A stretch of DNA of 14,309 nucleotides, taken from contig JAMCZF010000035.1 in the NCBI GenBank assembly GCA_023485825.1, positions 1-14,309 on the forward strand, in the 5' to 3' direction. A program made the translations under genes and the position numbers. The notes under the pieces are model-generated. The model did no database searches, was not told the DNA's origin, and saw nothing but the letters and a program-made list of their open reading frames with translations. Positions 7,209-14,076 of the stretch are shown piece by piece. Source of the DNA: Candidatus Martarchaeota archaeon. Lineage in GTDB: Archaea > Micrarchaeota > Micrarchaeia > Micrarchaeales > CABMGC01. Numbering within the stretch: position 1 is the stretch's first letter; each line of letters starts with the position of its first letter.

Positions 7209-7488
7209 ACCAAACGATTATGGAAAGTGGGCGCAAAGCCCGTTCCCTTCGCGGGCGGGATACAAGCCCACCGCAGCATATAAAATACAGGGGGGTAATA
7301 TATAAAGGGTCATCTTGAAAAGCGCATATAAATCCAGGGCGCAGACCTCAAAGGACACACAATTAGTCCTGAGCAGGCATTCCCGAGGAACCGGGACATG
7401 CGTCTGGTGCATTGGAGGGAAGCCCGGGCCTTGGCACGGAGAGGGGGCCGCGTCACAGCGCAATAAAAGGTTTCAATAGGTGTTGTTT
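7209..7488. promoter_or_regulatory. ksgA-dedA divergent region with several TATA boxes and hairpins
   Basis: The 280-base gap is long for this window. TATA-like boxes lie at about 7278-7287, 7297-7307 (near-palindromic) and 7325-7332, plus AATAAAAG at about 7462-7469 before dedA. On the ksgA side, stems 7227-7232/7266-7271 and 7238-7242/7252-7256 nest into one structure, and the inner hairpin begins where a ksgA transcript from the first box should start. On the dedA side, 7352-7470 is GC-rich and foldable, including a 5-bp stem at about 7352-7370 and a GCAT/CCCG double stem at about 7377-7401. I see no convincing protein-coding frame in it. Confidence 0.5.
7352..7470 (+). ncRNA. Possible small structured RNA or dedA leader
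   Basis: This is a tentative call. The TATA-like box at 7325-7332 predicts a plus-strand transcript start near 7352, exactly where an AGGAC/GTCCT hairpin begins. A GCAT-CCCG/CGGG-ATGC hairpin follows, then a GC-rich section with further short pairings, and the segment ends at the AT-rich box before dedA. I tested it by eye against 5S rRNA, tRNA, SRP RNA and box C/D signatures and found no match. It could equally be an untranslated leader, or chance folding in GC-rich DNA. Confidence 0.2.
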
Positions 7489-8112
7489 GTGGTAAACCTG
7501 AGCTCCATATTCAGCGGCGTTGCCGCGTCTGCCGCGCTTAGCAAGTACGGCTATATCGCACTTTTCGGGCTCATGGTGCTCGAGTCGGCTTCATTGCCCA
7601 TACCAAGCGAGGTCGTGCTTCCGGTTGCAGGGCTCCTTGCGGCGCGGGGCCTCGCCGGCTTCAATTTCTATGTCGCGCTTCTTGTGGCCGTAGCGGCGGG
7701 CATAGTGGGCATAACCATAGACTACTTCATCGCGTATTTCGTGAGCAAGGACGTCGTGTACAAGCACCTGCAGCTCTTCCACATAAAGAGGGAAACCCTC
7801 GACGGCTTCGACAGCTGGTTCAACAGGAATGGCGTTTTTGCCGTGTTCTCGATGCGCATGGTGCCTGTGCTGCGCGGCCTGGTCAGCTTCCCCGCAGGAT
7901 TTGCAGCAATGCCGAAGAAGCAGTTCTACGCGTATTCGATACTGGGCTCACTCATATGGGACGTCGTCCTCATGTCGCTCGGCTACTATGCGCTGCAGGG
8001 CAGCGTCACCGAGATAATTGCCGTCATAGCCATAATGGGCGTGGCGCTGTATGCATTATACCTTCTCATTGCCAGGAGGATGAAGACCCAGGCGCACCAG
8101 CCCGCCAGGTAA
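7489..8112 (+). CDS. DedA/VTT-domain membrane protein
   Basis: The 207-residue integral membrane protein of the DedA (SNARE-associated/VTT) family has several hydrophobic segments, re-entrant-loop motifs ESASLPIPSE (32-41) and the signature SMRMVPVLRGLVSFPAG (121-137), whose R123 and R129 are the conserved arginines. Bacterial members help return polyprenyl-phosphate carriers or phospholipids across the membrane; an archaeal member might flip dolichyl-phosphate or lipids, which is inference. The carrier-dependent glycosyltransferase at 3670 is a plausible user of such a carrier. I start at GTG 7489, which has AGGTG six bases upstream and an AT-rich box about 23 bases upstream; GTG 7480 is in frame and possible. 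Confidence 0.88.
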   Translation: MVNLSSIFSGVAASAALSKYGYIALFGLMVLESASLPIPSEVVLPVAGLLAARGLAGFNFYVALLVAVAAGIVGITIDYFIAYFVSKDVVYKHLQLFHIKRETLDGFDSWFNRNGVFAVFSMRMVPVLRGLVSFPAGFAAMPKKQFYAYSILGSLIWDVVLMSLGYYALQGSVTEIIAVIAIMGVALYALYLLIARRMKTQAHQPAR

Positions 8113-8228
8113 CGCCGCGCGTGTTTGCTGTCAATTCCGCAGCCGCAGCGCGACCTGCGCCGGTCCGAACTGCCGCATGAACGCCTTGTCGGATATGCCA
8201 CAACCGTGAAGCGTCCGCGCACGGCAAG

Positions 8229-8236
8229 GCTTATAA
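8229..8236 (+). promoter_or_regulatory. TATA box for guaB
   Basis: GCTTATAA is centred about 25 bases before the guaB ATG at 8258. There is no Shine-Dalgarno sequence, so the mRNA is probably leaderless. The 115 bases between dedA and this box hold nothing I can recognise. Confidence 0.65.
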
Positions 8237-8257
8237 CCTTTTGCGCAAAATAGTATC

Positions 8258-9349
8258 ATGGACACGTTCACAAAAAGGCTCGAGTCGGCTCAGATCGCAT
8301 TCAACTTCGACGACCTGATGCTGCTCCCCGGATTCTCCGAGACAAGGTCCCGCGACATCAGCACCGATACAAGGTTCTCGACAAACATAAGGCTCAGGAC
8401 CCCGCTTGTGTCGTCGCCCATGGATACTGTGACAGAGGCGAGGATGGCGATAGCCATGGCCGAGAACGGCGGCATCGGGGTGCTGCACAGGAACATGACA
8501 CCAGAGGAGCAGTCGCGCATGGTCGGCGAGGTGAAGAACCACGAGCCCGTCAGCAAGAACGCGACGCGAGGCAAGGACGGCAGGTTGGCTGTAGCCGCGG
8601 CTCTGGCCCCGACAGACATCGAGCGTGCCAAGATGCTCTCGAAGGAAGCGGATGCGCTGGTCTTCGACGTAGCGCACTTCCACACAAAATCAATCCTCGA
8701 GTCTGCGAAGAAGATCATTGACTCGACTGACAGGGATGTCATAATAGGCAGCATGGGCACTAAGGAAGACGTGATGCATTCTGTCAAGGCCCTTGGCAGG
8801 GTCGACGGCGTGAGGGCGGGCATAGGCGGCGGCTCCATATGCATAACCACCGACGTTACAAAGGCGGGGTCCCCGACGCCGTTTGCCGTGGCGCAGGCTG
8901 CAGACGCTATTGACGAGCTGGGCATCGACATACCGATAATAGCCGACGGCGGCATAAGGACAGCGGGCGACATCGCACTTGTCTTCGCGCTTGGCGCGGA
9001 TTCCGCGATGCTTGGATTCGGGCTCGCCGGCACGGCCGAGTGCCCGGGCGAGACAATAACAATGAACGGCAAGGAATACAGGGGCTACAGAGGCATGGGA
9101 AGCAAGTCAGCAAGGGAGAAGCGCCTCGTCAATGACCGCTATGCCGACACCGGCGGCAAGAACTTCGACGAGGGGATAGAGGGCCTTGTACCTTACAAGG
9201 GCGGAGTTGTTGACGTCATCGACGTGCTCAACTCTGCCGTGAAAGCCTCGATAAGCTACGCCGGGGCGGGGAGCATAGCCGAGATGGCGCAGAAGGCGAG
9301 AATCGCAAGGGTAACCGGAAGGACTATCAAGGCCGAGATAAAGAGGTAA
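8258..9349 (+). CDS. guaB: IMP dehydrogenase, CBS-less form
   Basis: IMP dehydrogenase oxidises IMP to XMP with NAD, the committed step to GMP. The 363-residue barrel has FDDLMLLPG (17-25), SSPMDTVTE (52-60), NGGIGVLHRNM (70-80), the NAD-site D137 in FDVAH, and the phosphate and catalytic loop GIGGGSICIT with nucleophile C195. DGGIR is at 230-234, YRGMGS at 277-282, the flap Arg-Tyr dyad at R294-Y295, and EGIEGLVPYKG at 305-315. The dyad and flap favour IMP dehydrogenase over GMP reductase. The roughly 120-residue tandem CBS insertion expected after about residue 95 is absent: NHEPVSKN runs directly into the barrel. Adenine/guanine nucleotide control through CBS domains is therefore lost. The gene converges on pyrE with only 2 bases between them. 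Confidence 0.93.
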   Translation: MDTFTKRLESAQIAFNFDDLMLLPGFSETRSRDISTDTRFSTNIRLRTPLVSSPMDTVTEARMAIAMAENGGIGVLHRNMTPEEQSRMVGEVKNHEPVSKNATRGKDGRLAVAAALAPTDIERAKMLSKEADALVFDVAHFHTKSILESAKKIIDSTDRDVIIGSMGTKEDVMHSVKALGRVDGVRAGIGGGSICITTDVTKAGSPTPFAVAQAADAIDELGIDIPIIADGGIRTAGDIALVFALGADSAMLGFGLAGTAECPGETITMNGKEYRGYRGMGSKSAREKRLVNDRYADTGGKNFDEGIEGLVPYKGGVVDVIDVLNSAVKASISYAGAGSIAEMAQKARIARVTGRTIKAEIKR

Positions 9350-9351
9350 TA

Positions 9352-10140
9352 TCAGGCGCCGTCGTTCCCCTTGAGCGCCAACGACTTCAGTTTCTCCTGC
9401 GCCTCACCGCTCTGGTACGCTCCTGGATCCTTGAGGTACGATACAATGGTATCATACTCCACCGGTTCAAGATCCTCCCTGAGCCAGCCGAGCCCCCGGC
9501 TCGCAAACGGTATCAGCGCATGCAGGTTGTAGCCCAGCTCCCTGGCGCGCTCCCCGCCCCCCTGCTCCCTGTCAAGGAGCACGAAGATGTCATTGATCTT
9601 TACGTCTGCTGCGCCGCGGCGCTCGACCTCCTGCCTTATCTGGCTTATTGCGAGCTCCTTGCTGCCGAATGTCGACACAAGGTCGTCGACCACCCCGATA
9701 GTGTCGCCCGGGTTGAAATCCCCTTCGACAAGCGACTTCTGGCCATGTGCGCCCAGATACGCTTCAACGTCCTTGGGCGTTTTCACCTCCTCGGGCAGCT
9801 TGCGCGTGTACAGCGATGGTATGCCGCTGTTGAGGGTCGCTGCGTTCGCGAGCGCTATGCCGGCCATCGCTATGCCTACTATGCGGTGCCTGCCGTCGGC
9901 AATGAAGCCTGCGTTCCGGAGCATGATGGAGAGGGCCTCGCCTGCCATCCTGTACAGTTCAATGGAGCCGCTCCTTACGCTAGATATCGGGCGCAGGCTT
10001 ATGAAGAACGGGCTGTAAAGGCCGCTCGCGAGCTTCCAGCCCTCTGGCCTGTCCTTGTACCACGTGCGTATCATGCCCTCGCTGTAAAGGCTCTTCACTA
10101 TCCTCCTTCCGAGTTCCTCCAGCCGCTCTTCGTCCTGCAT
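9352..10140 (-). CDS. pyrE: Orotate phosphoribosyltransferase
   Basis: The enzyme joins orotate to PRPP to form OMP in de novo UMP synthesis. In this 262-residue protein the N-terminal substrate region SGLYSPFFISLRPISS (39-54) matches the OPRT opening. A YTRK segment at 111-114 and the mobile loop AHGQKSLVEG (131-140) carry active-site Lys/His positions, and the PRPP loop is VVDDLVSTFGSK (150-161). Orotate enzymes are usually about 180-210 residues; this one has a roughly 45-residue C-terminal tail after PFASRG and an enlarged loop before residue 131. The start is supported by GGAGGTG three bases upstream and a TATA-like box at 10171-10178 giving a short leader. A related PRTase specificity is possible but less likely. 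Confidence 0.88.
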   Translation of the reverse strand: MQDEERLEELGRRIVKSLYSEGMIRTWYKDRPEGWKLASGLYSPFFISLRPISSVRSGSIELYRMAGEALSIMLRNAGFIADGRHRIVGIAMAGIALANAATLNSGIPSLYTRKLPEEVKTPKDVEAYLGAHGQKSLVEGDFNPGDTIGVVDDLVSTFGSKELAISQIRQEVERRGAADVKINDIFVLLDREQGGGERARELGYNLHALIPFASRGLGWLREDLEPVEYDTIVSYLKDPGAYQSGEAQEKLKSLALKGNDGA

Positions 10141-10278
10141 TGCACCTCCGGTATAATCAACATGCGAAGTTATTTATCGTTTTTCAATACACTGCGTGGC
10201 GCTGGTTTCCTGGATGACCATGCAGGTGCGCTGGCTTTATATTTATTCAGGTCATAACCCTGTTATAAGCGTGTATCC

Positions 10279-11109
10279 ATGGTAGACTATTACCAGTTGC
10301 TCGTGCTGGGGGCGATAGCTGGCTTCACCATATTCCTCGGGTTTCCGATTGCGCTAATGAAGGCGAGCCAGAGGACAAAGGCCTTCCTCAACTCCCTGGC
10401 CATAGGCATATTGGTATTTCTCGTCGTCGACGTCTTCGGCCATGCATGGGACACCGTCACCAACGCGGTGGTCAGCTCTTTCGCAGGGAGCGCCCCACTG
10501 GCCAGTGGCATCTCACTCCTTGTGACAATGTTTGCAGGGATAATACTAGGGCTCGTGGGCCTTGCGCTTTACGAGCGCAGGTACATGAAGAAGACGGCGG
10601 GCACCGAGACAAAGCTCGAGAGCAGCATGGCCGGGAAGGATGGCGTACATATGGGCAGGCTCAGGCTCGCGACGATGATAGCGATAGGCATAGGCGCGCA
10701 CAACTTCAGCGAGGGCCTCGCCATAGGCCAGTCCTATGCTGCAGGGGTCATAGGCCTCGCGCTCATCCTTGTCATAGGCTTCGGGCTGCATAACGCGACA
10801 GAGGGTTTCGGCATACTGGGACCGCTGCAGGGCAGTGAGAGGAGACCGCAACTAATTACACTCCTGAAACTTGGGCTCATCGGTGGAGGACCGACATTCC
10901 TGGGTACATTGATAGGCAGCATATATGTATCGCCGCTGCTGTACGTATTGTTCCTCGCGTTCGCCGGAGGCGCGCTTGTGTTCGTCATACTTCTGATGTA
11001 CTCGGTTGCGGTGAAGCAGACCACAAACACTACGGTGATTGCAGGTGTGACAGTAGGCCTTCTCTTCGGCTTCCTGACTGACTTGGTAGTGTCCCTAGGA
11101 GGGGCGTGA
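10279..11109 (+). CDS. ZIP-family divalent metal transporter
   Basis: The 276-residue membrane protein has about eight hydrophobic segments (near residues 7-26, 38-54, 77-97, 129-150, 155-178, 194-215, 218-242 and 253-272). The paired ZIP metal-site helices carry HNFSEG (H141, N142, E145) and HNATEG (H171, N172, E175). This is the ZupT/GufA-like arrangement that moves zinc, iron or manganese into the cytosol. The loop at 100-126 between the third and fourth segments is charged but not histidine-rich. The start is ATG 10279; AT-rich boxes at about 10235-10246 and 10264-10271 are candidate promoter elements. It stands alone with no obvious operon partner. The family is firm; the metal cannot be told from sequence. 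Confidence 0.92.
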   Translation: MVDYYQLLVLGAIAGFTIFLGFPIALMKASQRTKAFLNSLAIGILVFLVVDVFGHAWDTVTNAVVSSFAGSAPLASGISLLVTMFAGIILGLVGLALYERRYMKKTAGTETKLESSMAGKDGVHMGRLRLATMIAIGIGAHNFSEGLAIGQSYAAGVIGLALILVIGFGLHNATEGFGILGPLQGSERRPQLITLLKLGLIGGGPTFLGTLIGSIYVSPLLYVLFLAFAGGALVFVILLMYSVAVKQTTNTTVIAGVTVGLLFGFLTDLVVSLGGA

Positions 11110-11215
11110 GCCCTCTCCTGGAATGCTCAGCTTATCTTCTTCTCCTGCGTTCCTTGCCGCGGAGTTAAGCGTTTGCGCAACAGGGACGCGAGGGTAAAGA
11201 AGTTTTCGGGATAGG

Positions 11216-11629
11216 CTACAGAAGCAGGGCGCCAATTTTCCGCGAGATTGACCTTAGTTTCTCATCAAATGTCAGCAGAGGAGCATTGTTTGATTTGCAT
11301 GCTGCCAGATAAAGGGTATCGTACACTGAATGCCTATTCTCAACTGCGATCCCAATGGCCGCAGAGGCCAGCTGCCTCGTGTCCAGATGCGTTATCTTGC
11401 TCCACACAAATGAAAGTTGCACCGCGGCCTCATCGAGCTCTGATCTGCTTATGTCCTTTGCGAGGCTAAAGTGTTTCCACGCCGCATTGAGGGCCTCTGC
11501 AAGGGCTATCTCCGGAGCAGCTATCACCTCGCCTGACACTACGGCCCTGTCCACCCCGGCGACGGCCTTTGCACTGCCGGCCTCCTTTATGACAAGTTTT
11601 ACCAATGCGCTTGCGTCGAGTATTATCAT
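11216..11629 (-). CDS. PIN-domain ribonuclease, VapC-type toxin
   Basis: The 137-residue PIN-domain protein has the acidic site expected of Mg-dependent VapC endoribonucleases: D5 in ILDASALVKL, E45 in PEIALAEALNA, D104 in SVYDTLYLAA and D122 in LLTFDEKL. VapC toxins cleave tRNA or rRNA when freed from their antitoxin. Its ATG overlaps the end of the ribbon-helix-helix gene by 4 bases (ATGA type), the normal antitoxin-first layout, so translation is coupled. The gene looks intact. It lies next to tRNA-Trp and a TnpB element, a usual setting for such modules. The RNA target is unknown. Confidence 0.9.
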   Translation of the reverse strand: MIILDASALVKLVIKEAGSAKAVAGVDRAVVSGEVIAAPEIALAEALNAAWKHFSLAKDISRSELDEAAVQLSFVWSKITHLDTRQLASAAIGIAVENRHSVYDTLYLAACKSNNAPLLTFDEKLRSISRKIGALLL

Positions 11630-11868
11630 CTTGAATCCCTGTCCTCGCGTATCATTGCTGTGCTGTCGGCATGCGTCTTTCCCCGCTTGATGCCCTCTGC
11701 CTTGCCCTCGAGGAAATCCAGCAACTCGAACTGCTTGACCTGCGCCTCAAGATAGATCCTTATCCTGTCGCTCCAGTTCACCTTGTACTTCTTCATCTGC
11801 GCCTGAAGGTCGTCAGGTATTCTCACGGTTATGAGACCGCTCATACTATCATAGGAGTATTGTCGCAT
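11626..11868 (-). CDS. Ribbon-helix-helix antitoxin, VapB-type
   Basis: The 80-residue partner of the PIN toxin has the DNA-binding strand-helix-helix GLITVRIPDDLQAQMKKYKV...WSDRIRIYLEAQVKQ at residues 11-46, then a charged toxin-binding tail. Dimers of such proteins neutralise the toxin and repress their own promoter. ATG 11868 has a TATA-like sequence only 8 bases away, at 11871-11880, whereas internal ATG 11844 (residue 9, directly before the beta strand) lies about 32 bases from it. The shorter start may therefore be the real one. A palindrome at 11878-11891 is a plausible operator. Confidence 0.82.
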   Translation of the reverse strand: MRQYSYDSMSGLITVRIPDDLQAQMKKYKVNWSDRIRIYLEAQVKQFELLDFLEGKAEGIKRGKTHADSTAMIREDRDSR

Positions 11869-11877
11869 AAAATCTAT

Positions 11878-11891
11878 AAATGTTTACATTT
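11878..11891. promoter_or_regulatory. Candidate VapB operator palindrome
   Basis: AAATGT and ACATTT arms are separated by two bases. The site overlaps the AT-rich promoter region just upstream of the antitoxin gene, where a ribbon-helix-helix autorepressor would bind. The function is inferred from position and symmetry only. Confidence 0.35.
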
Positions 11892-11999
11892 TGAAATACG
11901 TTTGTATATACGTGAAAGGAGACCGACGAAGCGTATCAGCAAACACGTATTATACTTAAGTAAAATATTTATATCTTATTATAACGTACTAGGGATTGA

Positions 12000-12020
12000 G
12001 ACATAGAAAAAGATTATGTC
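12000..12020 (-). terminator. Probable tRNA-Trp terminator hairpin
   Basis: About 25 bases past the tRNA 3' end, GACATA (12000-12005) pairs with TATGTC (12015-12020). Read on the minus strand, the loop contains a run of five T, a typical archaeal termination signal. Confidence 0.4.
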
Positions 12021-12044
12021 ACCGTCTTTGGACTTGATAGGGCT

Positions 12045-12180
12045 TGGGGTTGCCGGGATTTGAACCCGAACTTGCAGGTTTCTTCATACGAGAACTTTCC
12101 AGATCTTCATCATCGCCGTTTGGCTCAAAGTCCATAATACATCTGGAGCCTGCCGCGCTGCCAAGTTACGCCACAACCCC
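12045..12180 (-). tRNA. tRNA-Trp (CCA anticodon) with 63-nt intron
   Basis: The minus strand folds into a complete cloverleaf. The 7-bp acceptor stem is GGGGTTG/CAACCCC with discriminator A, the D stem is GCGT/GCGC, the anticodon stem GCAGG/CCTGC and the T arm TCGGG-TTCAAAT-CCCGG. The anticodon loop reads CTCCAGA, giving CCA for tryptophan. No CCA tail is encoded. Exons are 12143-12180 and 12045-12079; the intron, 12080-12142, sits after position 37, the standard archaeal site. The intron holds box C ATGATGA (12107-12113), a C'-like ATGAAGA (12081-12087) and a 7-base guide, as in known archaeal tRNA-Trp introns. I could form the bulge-helix-bulge central helix with only one mismatch (CUCC against GAAG), so boundaries may shift by a base. 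A TATA box at about 12200-12212 is 25 bases upstream. Confidence 0.92.
12080..12142 (-). ncRNA. Box C/D guide RNA within the tRNA-Trp intron
   Basis: Two bases after box C (ATGATGA), the guide ATCTGGA (12098-12104) is exactly complementary to TCCAGAT across the anticodon loop and 5' splice site (12141-12147). It pairs C34 with a G that lies five bases before a degenerate D' position. This matches the established archaeal scheme in which the tRNA-Trp intron directs 2'-O-methylation of C34. I could not find a clean D box or a second guide for position 39, so the second half may be degenerate or used after circularisation. Confidence 0.55.
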
Positions 12181-12279
12181 TCTGCATTTCATTGGAGGTA
12201 AATATATTAATACCTTCATTGCTGGCACTATGGCCGCGCCGCCGCACGCAAAAACTTCTGCTAAAGGTATTTAAGCATG

Positions 12280-12322
12280 CAGACAACCCACAACGAGGTT
12301 GGGGGAATTCTCCTGATATTAA
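12280..12322 (-). repeat. 43-bp element, left inverted copy
   Basis: The reverse complement matches 14077-14119 at 42 of 43 positions; similarity stops sharply at both ends. The single change breaks one pair of the internal 8-bp hairpin. The copy includes the TAA stop codon of the adjacent NqrB/RnfD-like gene in its TTAA edge. On its other side is non-matching sequence and then tRNA-Trp, so no transposase gene is attached to this copy. It reads as a solitary transposon-end relic. Confidence 0.8.
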
Positions 12323-13152
12323 CCGGATTGTGACTGCGATGCCGCGGTTTTGCCAGGTTGCCAAAGACGCTGTCCCTTTTTCCTATAAGCCGCATAGGCA
12401 ATGTTCCAGAGAAGAAGCGCCAGGAAATACGGGTACGATACCCCAAGCACGGCGAGGGCCTCGTACGCCACCCCTATTCCTGCGCCATACGCCGCCTGCG
12501 CCCTGTTCCTGTACGGCGTGGTCTTGGGCTCTGCCAACATGAGCAAAGCGAAGAAATAGTTGACACCGAAAGCCGCCACCAAGACACTATACGGCGATGC
12601 GCTCCCGCCGGACAGTACGGTAAGCACTATTACGGTCGCAGCAAATGACAGTGATGCTACCAGCCTGCCTGACTTGTAGGAGGCAATGACAAATATTATA
12701 GACGCAGGAAGGGCCAGTCCCTGCATTGGTATTCCGGCAGCGCCCCACCAAGCATCTTCCAAGGCGAATATCGCGAGTCCTATCAGCATGCCAAATGCCG
12801 CGGGATTGAAGACGTTGCTGCCCTTCACCCTTATGATGTACTTTGACAGTATCGCGGCCACGCAAGCAACCGCGATCGCAGCCATCGGCGCATTTATCGG
12901 AGCAACCTCCCCTATTATGAGCCCAGTTATGATGCCAGACCAGGGAGCCTTCATCGGCCTGTGCAGGATCCTGAGCGTTGCAAGCTCAACCAGCGGCGCC
13001 AGGACGGCTGCAAGCGACAGCGAATATGGGAATTGATGCAGGGCGTATGCTGAATAGGCAGCAAGCAGGAGCAGCAGCGCTATGGCCCACAGATACATCG
13101 ACGCCACAGGCTGCCCGAATAGCTTCATGCGCCTTACACCATTTTCAGTCAT
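12319..13152 (-). CDS. NqrB/RnfD-like membrane protein
   Basis: The 277-residue integral membrane protein with eight or more hydrophobic segments matches the NqrB/RnfD family (membrane subunits of Na+- or H+-coupled NADH:quinone or ferredoxin oxidoreductases). Landmarks are ILSKYIIRVKGSNVFNPAAFG (101-121, with the FNP motif) and the late MLAEPKTTPYRNR motif (205-217). The conserved Ser/Thr motif that carries covalent FMN in true NqrB/RnfD is not evident. No other Rnf/Nqr subunits are in the window, so it is an orphan homologue and need not do electron transport. ATG 13152 has an AT-rich box about 23 bases upstream, suggesting a leaderless start. The stop codon lies inside the 43-bp repeat. 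Confidence 0.8.
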   Translation of the reverse strand: MTENGVRRMKLFGQPVASMYLWAIALLLLLAAYSAYALHQFPYSLSLAAVLAPLVELATLRILHRPMKAPWSGIITGLIIGEVAPINAPMAAIAVACVAAILSKYIIRVKGSNVFNPAAFGMLIGLAIFALEDAWWGAAGIPMQGLALPASIIFVIASYKSGRLVASLSFAATVIVLTVLSGGSASPYSVLVAAFGVNYFFALLMLAEPKTTPYRNRAQAAYGAGIGVAYEALAVLGVSYPYFLALLLWNIAYAAYRKKGQRLWQPGKTAASQSQSG

Positions 13153-13289
13153 TGATTTGGCAGATAATGCATTTATTATGGCAGGTTAATCGGCAGCCGC
13201 GGATACTGCAGCAATCCACGCCGCCATGCAACAAGACCGCGACTGCTCCTCGCGTTACGGCCTCCGGGATTCCGGGCACCCTGCCTTTA

Positions 13290-13946
13290 CTATGCCTTTT
13301 TGGGCTTTCTCTGGGTTCCTGTTTTGTCCCGCTTGCTCCCATCGAAAATGCCCTCGAACATCTCATCGCTTACAAGGCGGTTCTTCCTTCTGCTTATCTC
13401 GAATACAAGCATTCCTGTATTCCTGGCCTTTAGCCTCTTGATATTGTGCAGTGGGGTCTTCGTAAACAGAGACGTTATCATCCATACGGTGCCTGCGTGC
13501 GCAGATATCAGCACTGTCTTGCCCTCGAGCGTTTTGTTGCACCGTATCCTTGCAATGAAGTGCCTGGTCCTGCGTGCCTGATCTGCGTCGCTCTCGCCAC
13601 CTTCTGGAGTGAAGTCCTTGCCGGATGCGCGCATCTCTGCTGTCTCGCTCCAGGGTCTGCCCTGAAACACGCCCATATGCCTCTCGCGCAGGTCACTTGT
13701 ATAGATTATCGGGACAACGTGGTACCTTGCAATTATCCTAGTTGTCTGCACCGCGCGGCGAAGGTCGCTTGAGTAAATAGCATGTATCTTCTCTTTGCGC
13801 AGTACGAGCGCAAGCCTCTGCGCCTGCCTTTTCCCTTTTGCGTTCAGACTTCCGCCTAACTGGCCCTGATGTATGCCTCTCGCATTGAGGTATGTTTCTC
13901 CGTGCCTGATGATTATGAGTTTTATCGGCTTGTGAATGGAGACCAC
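13290..13946 (-). CDS. Histidine phosphatase (phosphoglycerate mutase-like)
   Basis: The 218-residue member of the histidine phosphatase superfamily has the phospho-acceptor H15 in IIRHGET, R64 in SSDLRRAVQT, the proton-donor region E88 in LRERHMGVFQG, and the second histidine H150 in ISAHAGTV. The family includes cofactor-dependent phosphoglycerate mutases, CobC-like and broad sugar-phosphate phosphatases; the short length and DLRER motif favour a phosphatase. I start at GTG 13946 because the conserved domain begins about seven residues later and a TATA box (13972-13979) lies about 29 bases upstream. The frame stays open to ATG 14075, but those 43 extra residues resemble nothing in the family. 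The C-terminal 15 residues are very basic. The gene lies between the two 43-bp inverted repeats. Confidence 0.88.
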   Translation of the reverse strand: MVSIHKPIKLIIIRHGETYLNARGIHQGQLGGSLNAKGKRQAQRLALVLRKEKIHAIYSSDLRRAVQTTRIIARYHVVPIIYTSDLRERHMGVFQGRPWSETAEMRASGKDFTPEGGESDADQARRTRHFIARIRCNKTLEGKTVLISAHAGTVWMITSLFTKTPLHNIKRLKARNTGMLVFEISRRKNRLVSDEMFEGIFDGSKRDKTGTQRKPKKA

Positions 13947-14076
13947 CCAACGCCATATGGGATAGGAAGGCTTATAAAACTGATTAGGGGATAGTCCACC
14001 CCACTGGCGTAAATGGGCGTCTGGTGTTTTGCTGCTTCTGACCATTGCGCTGGCCTGATGCAGGCACAGCATCATA

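Noticed and set aside
7218..7463. 81-residue minus-strand frame in the ksgA-dedA gap
   Set aside because: Overlaps several TATA boxes and hairpins, has no family resemblance or ribosome-binding site, and has an unlikely composition.
7352..7470. 5S rRNA, tRNA, SRP RNA or box C/D RNA identity for the structured gap
   Set aside because: None of the conserved core sequences of these RNAs could be found, so only a tentative structured-RNA note was kept.
8290..9072. 260-residue open frame antisense to guaB
   Set aside because: Serine- and proline-rich shadow translation of a clearly coding, conserved gene; no own motif or promoter.
12045..12080. Integration att repeat of the tRNA-Trp 3' end
   Set aside because: I searched by eye for a second copy of the T-arm and acceptor sequence and found none in this window.
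13947..14075. N-terminal extension of the histidine phosphatase to ATG 14075
   Set aside because: The extra 43 residues show no family resemblance, the TATA box lies inside this stretch, and the upstream edge coincides with the transposon-end repeat.
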